A stretch of DNA of 11,709 nucleotides from Oscillatoria sp. Prado101. GTDB lineage: Bacteria > Cyanobacteriota > Cyanobacteriia > Cyanobacteriales > Oscillatoriaceae. The notes beneath the pieces were generated by a model. That model was given only the letters and a program-made list of their open reading frames with translations. It did no database searches and had not been told where the DNA came from. The translations under genes were made by a program, and so were the position numbers. The first letter of the stretch is position 1; each line of letters begins with the position of its first letter. Shown piece by piece: positions 6,983 through 11,709 of this stretch. The DNA lies in contig JALOOK010000071.1 of assembly GCA_025454445.1 (NCBI GenBank), forward strand, positions 1 through 11,709. The letters are read 5' to 3'.

Positions 6983-7074
6983 TATAGCGTTTCTCCGTTG
7001 GATGAACTCTGGCCCAGAAACCCGGTTTCTTTAAGAAACCGGGTTGTACCTCACAAAGGATGAGAAACGCGACA
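6983..7074. repeat. 92-bp MITE-like palindromic element, copy 3, upstream of uvrC
   Basis: The outer ends are TATAGCGTTTCTC and GAGAAACGCGACA, with a perfect 9-base core (6987-6995 and 7062-7070). The central palindrome has 13-base arms (7019-7031 and 7033-7045) around one T. The right part matches copy 2 closely (TACCTCACAAAG-ATGA-AAACGC). It fills the gap between the SnoaL-like gene's 3' end and uvrC, all read leftward, so it may end one transcript or contribute to the uvrC promoter region. Confidence 0.8.
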
Positions 7075-7123
7075 AACCCCTGTCTCTACAAGAAAGCTAC
7101 CGAAAGATTTCAGCTGAACTATA

Positions 7124-7531
7124 TCAGTCGCAACCAAAAGCAACCAGAGCGGCGGCTGTGTCCGCGTATTCCCTAAATTTTGCCACTTTCCCCTCACGCA
7201 GCCCCCACACCATTACCCACTCACTCTCTAAATTGCGCCCTGTAGGTTTCACCCTTATCCGAGAGAAACCCAGCACCACAACTCTATCTCCCTGAGCGAT
7301 AAACTCCCGTGGATCAAACTGCAGGAACTCCAAATTTTCGCTAATTTTAGCATAAAACTGCACCACTTCCTCATGTCCGCGCCACCGGCCCCCGATCGGG
7401 ACAGCATCTCGGGCAAAGGGAGTTTCCCACTCGACATCATAGCACAGCCGAGCCAAGATCGCCGCCATGTCACCGCGCCCAAACGCTTCATAAACTTCCT
7501 GCACCAGCTGCACGTTTTCCCGCTCGCTCAT
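7124..7531 (-). CDS. SnoaL/NTF2-like family protein
   Basis: A 135-residue protein with the cone-shaped NTF2/SnoaL fold pattern: the opening helix ENVQLVQEVYEAFGRGDMAAIL, then DVEWETPF, a GRWRGHEEVVQFY segment, VVVLGFSRIRVKPTGRNLESEWVMVWGLREGKVAKFREYADTAA strands, as in ketosteroid-isomerase-like proteins annotated as nuclear transport factor 2 family. The fold supports either small-molecule catalysis or binding; substrate unknown. Length is normal for the fold. AAAAGG touches the ATG directly, so a normal Shine-Dalgarno spacing is missing. A TATAAT box lies 31 bases upstream. It is divergent from the peptidase gene and not obviously linked to it. Confidence 0.85.
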   Translation of the reverse strand: MSERENVQLVQEVYEAFGRGDMAAILARLCYDVEWETPFARDAVPIGGRWRGHEEVVQFYAKISENLEFLQFDPREFIAQGDRVVVLGFSRIRVKPTGRNLESEWVMVWGLREGKVAKFREYADTAAALVAFGCD

Positions 7532-7561
7532 CCTTTTGGGTGAAGTCCGCTAGCAATTGTT

Positions 7562-7567
7562 ATTATA
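7562..7567 (-). promoter_or_regulatory. Consensus -10 box for the SnoaL-like gene
   Basis: The minus strand reads TATAAT at 7567-7562, a perfect -10 hexamer, which would start transcription about 24 bases before the ATG at 7531. The -35 position falls in the loop of the hairpin at 7573-7603 and matches consensus poorly (TTTGCG with a 16-base spacer). Confidence 0.42.
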
Positions 7568-7572
7568 TGGTA

Positions 7573-7603
7573 AGGGTGGGTGACGCAAAGCGTCACCCAC
7601 CCT
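7573..7603. repeat. Perfect 14-bp hairpin AGGGTGGGTGACGC in a divergent promoter region
   Basis: AGGGTGGGTGACGC (7573-7586) and its exact complement (7590-7603) are separated by AAA. GGGTGGGT-type palindromes are a widespread intergenic repeat in filamentous cyanobacteria, from general knowledge. Here it stands between two divergent starts, so it is not a terminator for either neighbour. Confidence 0.75.
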
Positions 7604-7705
7604 ACTTGAAAATGATAGTCCTGACAGAAGTGAGACGATAAGACCCAAAAAATATAAAATCAAAATAACAAGAAAAACACTCAAAGATCGCAGGAACGGT
7701 TTGCG

Positions 7706-7711
7706 AAGGAG
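7706..7711 (+). promoter_or_regulatory. Ribosome binding site that fixes a TTG start
   Basis: AAGGAG at 7706-7711 is followed by 7 bases and then TTG at 7719. This spacing is ideal and decides between two in-frame TTG codons (7701 and 7719): the first would put the ribosome site inside the coding region. The preceding A-rich stretch (7647-7680, containing TATAAAAT at 7653-7660) may hold the promoter, but no -35 box is evident. Confidence 0.7.
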
Positions 7712-7718
7712 TTCCACC

Positions 7719-9539
7719 TTGGTTCAGACATCACCATCCCCCGCCCTCCCTCAACTGGACAGCCCCCAGGCATGGGACTTGTCCGACCTCTATCAGGGGT
7801 TCGACGACCCCCAATTGCCCTTAGACTTAGAATTACTGCAGCAGACAGCCGCCGAATTTCGGCAGACTTATCGCGGTAAAGTGGGGGAACTGACACCGGC
7901 ACAGGTTGCCAATTGCCTGCAACAGCTGGAAGCGATTAACCAAAAAGCCGGCTACCTCTACGCCTTCCCCTCCCTCGTCTTCTCAGCAGACACCCGCAAC
8001 ACCGAGGCGAAGCAATTCCTCGACAAGGTGATGGAAGCGCTCACCGGCATTGAAAACCAGCTGCTGTTTTTCGACCTGGAATTGCAACAGCTCGAAGTCG
8101 AAAAATTTGCCGAGTTGCAAGCGGAACCGGCACTTCACAATTATACCCACTACCTGCACCGCATCGCCGAATTTCGCCCCCACCGGCTCTCCGAAGAAGT
8201 CGAGCAAACCCGCAACCAAGACAGTTTAACAGGACGGCAGGCGTTTATCCAGCTGCGCTCTGTCCACCTTGGCGAACAGGAATACGAGCCGGTATCTGCC
8301 GGTGAGGGCAAAACCGCCAGCACGGAAGCGGAACTCGGGGCGCTGCTGTTCCACCCCTCAGCGGAGGTGCGCTGCGACGCCTACTGTTCCCTGCGCCAAG
8401 TGCTGCGCCAGCACAACTCCCTCTACGGCTTCATTCTCAACACTATCACCCAAGACCACCGCATAGAAAGCCAGCTGCGCGGCTACACCTCTACTTTGCA
8501 CAAGCAGCTGGTAGCGGATGAGGTTTCCGAACCTGTTTTCCGCGCCATTATGGCAGGCACCGGCAGCCGGTTTGACTTATTCCAGCGCTACTACCAACTC
8601 AAAAGCAAAGCCCTCGGACAAAAAATCCGCATTTGCGACATCTACGCCCCGTGGACATCAGCTGACGAGCCGGTGCCGCCTATAAACTACAAGACGGGTG
8701 TGGGAACGCTGATCTCCGCCTTAGAGAATTTTGACATTAACTACGCCCGCCGCGCCGAAGAGTTCTTTCTCAAAAATTGGGTGGATGCCAAAGTGCGTCC
8801 CGGCAAGCGCGGCGGTGCTTTCTGTTCCTACACCCACGGCAAACACAGCTACCTTTTACTATCCTACACCGATGATTACAGCTCCCTGTTCACCCTAGCG
8901 CACGAAATGGGGCACGGGTTGCACTTCGCCTGGATTGACGACCGGCAGACCTATTTCAACAGCAGCCCCCCGATGGTGCTCGCGGAAATTGCCTCCATTT
9001 TCAATGAACTGCTGCTGCTGGATTTTCTGCTCAAACAGTCTGCCGGTGACAAAAGCCTCAGCAAATCCCTGCTGACGCGCCAGCTGGAAGACCAGCTGAA
9101 TTTGCTATTCCGTCAAAGCACGATTAGCCGGTTAGAATTGGCCATTCACGAACGCGCTGCGCGACAGGGCAGTTTTGACCACAAGTGGGTGAACGAGCAG
9201 TGGGTGGAACTCTACCGGCAGCTGTGCGGCGACGCCGTAGAATTGCTACCAGAACACCAGTACGACTGGGCGCGAATCGCGCACATTTTCTTCAAGCCAT
9301 TTTACTGCTACCAGTACACCGCATCTACTATTGTCAGTCTAGCATGCTACCAGAAATATCTGCAAACCGGCAAAGATTTTATCCCTGGCTATTTGGAGTT
9401 GCTAGCTGCCGGTGGGAGTGAAAATCAGGTGGAAGCATTGCGCCGGTATGTGGGTGTGGACATCGAAAATCCCGACACCATCCGCGACGCACTCGGTTAC
9501 GTCGAGGGGCTGCTAGACCAGCTGCAAGCCGCCCTGTGA
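7719..9539 (+). CDS. M3-family oligoendopeptidase (PepF-like zinc metallopeptidase)
   Basis: A cytoplasmic zinc peptidase that cuts short peptides. From the TTG at 7719 it has 606 residues, the usual size of PepF-type (M3B) enzymes. The N-terminal part (WDLSDLYQGFDDPQL, then long helices) is typical. The zinc site is LAHEMGHGLH with H395, E396 and H399, and the third ligand is E423 in AEIASIFNE, 28 residues after H395, as expected for the HExxH...E pattern. The block FKPFYCYQYTAS near the end carries the tyrosines that help bind substrate in this family. It is intact and stands alone on the plus strand. Confidence 0.94.
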   Translation: MVQTSPSPALPQLDSPQAWDLSDLYQGFDDPQLPLDLELLQQTAAEFRQTYRGKVGELTPAQVANCLQQLEAINQKAGYLYAFPSLVFSADTRNTEAKQFLDKVMEALTGIENQLLFFDLELQQLEVEKFAELQAEPALHNYTHYLHRIAEFRPHRLSEEVEQTRNQDSLTGRQAFIQLRSVHLGEQEYEPVSAGEGKTASTEAELGALLFHPSAEVRCDAYCSLRQVLRQHNSLYGFILNTITQDHRIESQLRGYTSTLHKQLVADEVSEPVFRAIMAGTGSRFDLFQRYYQLKSKALGQKIRICDIYAPWTSADEPVPPINYKTGVGTLISALENFDINYARRAEEFFLKNWVDAKVRPGKRGGAFCSYTHGKHSYLLLSYTDDYSSLFTLAHEMGHGLHFAWIDDRQTYFNSSPPMVLAEIASIFNELLLLDFLLKQSAGDKSLSKSLLTRQLEDQLNLLFRQSTISRLELAIHERAARQGSFDHKWVNEQWVELYRQLCGDAVELLPEHQYDWARIAHIFFKPFYCYQYTASTIVSLACYQKYLQTGKDFIPGYLELLAAGGSENQVEALRRYVGVDIENPDTIRDALGYVEGLLDQLQAAL

Positions 9540-9623
9540 GTTAACCGCAGCAGCTCAAGGATGAGCGCCGGTAAATGAGATAGGTTGTTGCGCCTTTAAT
9601 TTGCGCTATCTATACCTTTCTCT

Positions 9624-9648
9624 CGTTCCCAGGCTCTGCCTGGGAACG
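9624..9648. repeat. CGTTCCCAGGC inverted repeat
   Basis: CGTTCCCAGGC (9624-9634), loop TCT, and the exact complement (9638-9648) give an 11-base stem. Sequences of this type are common dispersed intergenic palindromes in cyanobacteria. It lies 85 bases past the peptidase stop. Confidence 0.72.
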
Positions 9649-9714
9649 CTGTTACGGAGGATCTGACTCCTTTATCTAATAAGCAGATTAAAAGCTTCGT
9701 ATCTTAATTGTCGG

Positions 9715-9734
9715 CGTCCATCCGCGTCCATCTG
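9715..9734 (+). repeat. Tandem 10-mer CGTCCATC(C/T)G
   Basis: CGTCCATCCG (9715-9724) is followed at once by CGTCCATCTG (9725-9734) and then CGGTTAAAAAA. This resembles a dispersed repeat (CCGCGTCCATCTGCGG type) that I recall from several bacterial genomes; only one copy is in this window. Confidence 0.45.
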
Positions 9735-9772
9735 CGGTTAAAAAACCCCAATCCGAAACAGTTTTTACAAGC

Positions 9773-9797
9773 AAAAAAAGTGCGCAATTTGCGCACT
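9773..9797 (-). terminator. Rho-independent terminator of the PEP-CTERM gene
   Basis: On the minus strand AGTGCGCAA and TTGCGCACT (9797-9789 and 9787-9779) form a GC-rich stem, followed directly by seven T residues (9779-9773). It begins 36 bases past the PEP-CTERM stop codon. The palindrome leaves one centre base, so the real loop must open a few pairs. Confidence 0.85.
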
Positions 9798-9832
9798 CAA
9801 TCCTTGTCTTTTCACTGTCGGTCTTGTAAAGA

Positions 9833-10717
9833 CTAGGCATTTTTCATCTTGCGCTTAGCAGCCAAGAACCCGCCCACAGCCATTAGGCCCAGCATCGCAG
9901 AGGGCTCTGGCACTTTTTCTGGGGGAATGCCGGCAAGCAGCAATTCGTAGTTGCCGCTGTGAGAGATCCGATCGCCAGCTTCAACTAGCCCAGAGTTTGT
10001 GGCGCTGAAGTTGTAGAGGTATTGAGCCGGCCCACCGTCATAGGACACCTTGACAATTTCACTCGCCTGTATAGTTTTCCCCGCGAGTAAAGGCTGGAGA
10101 CTGGACGGAACAACAGGTAGCAGTAGGGATTTGGCATTGAAGTGACCGGCTAGCCCAATGCTAATCTGGCCGGTGGTGTCATTTTGGTTGACGTAGGAGA
10201 TGTTGGGGTCACTGAACCGCTGGCGGCCATTATTGGCCAGAAAAGCGCTGTAGGCGTTATTCCCTGTCGTTGTGCCAATCAGGCTTCCCAGGCCATTGTT
10301 AGTCAAGGCGTCATTGAACCACTTCTGAGCCAAAGTCAGTCCACCGCCAACATTATTGGCCCAGTCAGCTGCTGTGAGGCTGCTCAGGGTGATGCTTCTG
10401 CCGCCAAGAAGGCCACTTAAGGTTGTGACTTTATTGTAAGTAGCGAATTGGGCGTTTGTCAGAGTTTCGCTATTGGCGAATAGCTCCACGTTGCCGGTGG
10501 GACTGCTGCTGTTGCCGGTCAAGATGGTGGACAGACTAGCGGCGTCATTCCGGTATGTATTTGTCGCATTGGCATCGTAGAGGTAGTAGTCAGTGCCATT
10601 CACACCCGTAATGGACGCGCCGGTGAGGGAGCCGGCTTTGGCTGGGGCGGTGGCGAGGGCGGTGACACCGGCTGCTAGGGTTGCGCCAACCAAAAGTTTC
10701 TTGACGAGTCCTGCCAT
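9833..10717 (-). CDS. Secreted PEP-CTERM sorting-domain protein
   Basis: A 294-residue exported protein. The N-terminus (residues 1-28) is a classical signal peptide, with KK, a hydrophobic run and an AKA cleavage site before G29. The C-terminus carries VPEPSAMLGLMAVGGFLAAKRKMKNA-type sequence: PEP at 270-272, a hydrophobic helix and a basic tail, the signal recognised by exosortase. Between them is a Ser/Thr/Asn/Gly-rich body with motifs SLTGASITG, SSPTGNVEL, QRFSDPNISYVN and NFSATNSGLVEAGD, which matches my memory of a cyanobacterial PEP-CTERM family named NF038130. The function of such proteins is unknown; a surface or extracellular-matrix role is likely. AAGGAG (10731-10726) lies 8 bases before the ATG. 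A CRP-like site is upstream and a strong terminator follows, so it is probably transcribed alone. Confidence 0.92.
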   Translation of the reverse strand: MAGLVKKLLVGATLAAGVTALATAPAKAGSLTGASITGVNGTDYYLYDANATNTYRNDAASLSTILTGNSSSPTGNVELFANSETLTNAQFATYNKVTTLSGLLGGRSITLSSLTAADWANNVGGGLTLAQKWFNDALTNNGLGSLIGTTTGNNAYSAFLANNGRQRFSDPNISYVNQNDTTGQISIGLAGHFNAKSLLLPVVPSSLQPLLAGKTIQASEIVKVSYDGGPAQYLYNFSATNSGLVEAGDRISHSGNYELLLAGIPPEKVPEPSAMLGLMAVGGFLAAKRKMKNA

Positions 10718-11061
10718 TGTTTTGTCTCCTTAAAGTTCAGGGGCTGAGGGATAATCCCGCAAAGATGCTGGCACCAGGGATAGGCAATACGCTTTATTTC
10801 ATTGCACCCTAGAACTTCCTAGTCAGGCTGTGATTCGCCTCACATCTTTTCTGTGATAGTTGAGGCAACACCACCGGCATCTGGACACCGCACGCCTTTC
10901 TGCCTAGCATCTGCAATTCTGGTTGGGGTGACTGGCTGACAGTCCTAATCCTTTTATTGCTGACTCTATTCTACACACCCCTGCCGCTACAGTTTGTGAA
11001 GTTTCGGTAAAGTTTATCGATTGCTTCACTAAAGATTAGACCAATTTTGACGTGCTGCCAG
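10718..11061. other. Long leader/promoter region of the PEP-CTERM gene
   Basis: These 344 bases contain no gene. The right part is the 3' flank of the aminotransferase, with weak inverted GTGAAG/CTTCAC (10996-11001 and 11024-11029) but no terminator with a T-run. The left part is the promoter region of the PEP-CTERM gene and holds the CRP-type palindrome. Confidence 0.6.
10829..10844. promoter_or_regulatory. CRP/SyCRP1-type operator TGTGA-N6-TCACA
   Basis: TGTGATTCGCCTCACA is a perfect match to the cAMP receptor protein consensus TGTGA-N6-TCACA, which SyCRP1 of cyanobacteria also recognises. Its centre is about 119 bases upstream of the PEP-CTERM ATG. A further TGTGA half-site lies at 10852-10856. 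The promoter itself is not clear: TATTGC at 10789-10784 sits where a class I (-61.5) promoter would put its -10 box. Confidence 0.6.
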
Positions 11062-11709
11062 TTATGCCCTTTCCAGGAAATTACCTATTCTCCCCACCGC
11101 CGCTTCCAAAACCGCCGGCTCGTGTACCAGGGCAAACCGCACATACCCTTCCCCTGCTTTGCCGAAACCGGCACCTGCAGACGCCGCCACGCCGGTATAT
11201 TCCACAAGTCGGGCGCAAAAGCCGATGGAATCCTTTTCCCAGCGTTCAGGCAGTTTCGCCCAAACATACATTGTGGCTGCCGGCACCGGCACTGACCAGC
11301 CAATGCCATTCAGCGCCCCCACAAAAGCATCCCGCCGCTGGCGGAATGTTTCGACGGTGGCTCTCACGCCCTCTTGTGGCCCAGTCAGGGCTGCGATTGC
11401 CCCATTGAGAATGCCCCGGTACTGGTTGAAGTCAATAGAAGCTTTCACCTGGCGCAGCGCTTGAATTAGATCGGCGTTTCCTATGGCGTACCCAATGCGG
11501 AAGCCTCCCATATTGTAAGACTTAGAGAGGCTGAAAAACTCAATGGATACACTTTTAGCCGGATCTGCTTGCAGTACCGACGGAGGGGCAGTGCCTTCAA
11601 ACACCAAATCCGCATAGGGAAAATCGTGCACCAGTACGAGATTGTGCTTTTGGCAGAACTCAACAGCTTCTTGAAAAAAGGACAGGGGTGCGACTGCGGT
11701 GGTAGGATT
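11062..11709 (-). CDS. Class I/II PLP-dependent aminotransferase, N-terminus outside the window
   Basis: The last 215 residues of a fold-type I aminotransferase of the aspartate/LL-diaminopimelate aminotransferase group. The visible part begins with NPTTAVAPLSFF, the conserved NPTG-type motif, then LVLVHDFPYADLVF (Asp and Tyr contacting PLP). The PLP lysine is in FFSLSKSYNMGGFRIGY (codon 11523-11521). MYVWAKLPE and YVRFALV near the C-terminus are the substrate-side blocks. The frame is open to the window edge, so roughly 170 residues are missing there, judged from a usual length near 390. Substrate cannot be told from this part; cyanobacterial relatives are labelled either aspartate or LL-diaminopimelate aminotransferase. 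Confidence 0.92.
   Translation of the reverse strand, partial: NPTTAVAPLSFFQEAVEFCQKHNLVLVHDFPYADLVFEGTAPPSVLQADPAKSVSIEFFSLSKSYNMGGFRIGYAIGNADLIQALRQVKASIDFNQYRGILNGAIAALTGPQEGVRATVETFRQRRDAFVGALNGIGWSVPVPAATMYVWAKLPERWEKDSIGFCARLVEYTGVAASAGAGFGKAGEGYVRFALVHEPAVLEAAVGRIGNFLERA

Larger units (their letters stand above)
9540..9772. other. Intergenic region after the peptidase gene
   Basis: This 233-base stretch between convergent genes has no plausible gene. It holds the CGTTCCCAGGC hairpin (9624-9648) and a short tandem repeat (9715-9734). No T-run follows either, so the peptidase terminator is not clear. Confidence 0.55.

Noticed and set aside
2665..7074. CRISPR-like repetition of the palindromic core
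   Set aside because: The copies are 1.4 to 2.9 kb apart with genes between them, and there are no regular spacers or cas genes.
10996..11029. Inverted GTGAAG/CTTCAC as an aminotransferase terminator
   Set aside because: The stem is only 6 bases with a 22-base loop and no T-run on the relevant strand.

Overview
The window looks like chromosomal DNA from a cyanobacterium, probably a filamentous Oscillatoriales/Microcoleus-type organism. The evidence is a PEP-CTERM protein of a type common in cyanobacteria, a cyanobacterial-style UvrC, M3 oligopeptidase and lysophospholipid acyltransferase, and many short palindromic repeats between genes. There are no rRNA or tRNA genes, no CRISPR array and no transposase. 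It is mostly ordinary core genome, with visible genome erosion and small non-coding mobile elements.

Layout. (1) Positions 1-938, minus strand: a DUF262 (GmrS/ParB-like) protein that has lost its C-terminal half; directly behind it is a probable start of another gene that leaves the window. (2) 939-1300: a non-coding gap with a GGCCCAG triplet repeat. (3) 1301-2629, plus strand: a DUF815 AAA+ ATPase. (4) 2630-2798: a convergent intergenic region with a 96-bp palindromic element (copy 1) and a GAAA-loop hairpin. (5) 2799-3671, minus strand: an acyltransferase. (6) 3836-6931, minus strand: uvrC, a six-helix membrane protein and the wreck of an FMN-dependent alpha-hydroxyacid oxidase gene. Their coding ends overlap (ATGA, then 17 bases), so they once formed a translationally coupled operon. 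Copy 2 of the 96-bp element sits inside the broken oxidase gene. (7) 6983-7074: copy 3 of the element, just upstream of uvrC. (8) 7124-7531, minus strand: a SnoaL/NTF2-like protein, divergent from (9) 7719-9539, plus strand: an M3 oligoendopeptidase with a TTG start. (10) 9540-9832: a gap with two repeat motifs and the terminator of (11) 9833-10717, minus strand: a secreted PEP-CTERM protein, with a perfect CRP-type palindrome upstream. (12) 11062-11709, minus strand: a class I/II aminotransferase whose N-terminus lies outside the window.

The genes do not form one pathway, and I see no convincing new multi-gene system. The best leads are the family of about 96-bp elements (three copies in 4.4 kb, one filling a deletion in a gene), a roughly six-fold excess of TGCCGG/CCGGCA that includes six full TGCCGGCA palindromes, and the CRP-like site in front of the PEP-CTERM gene.
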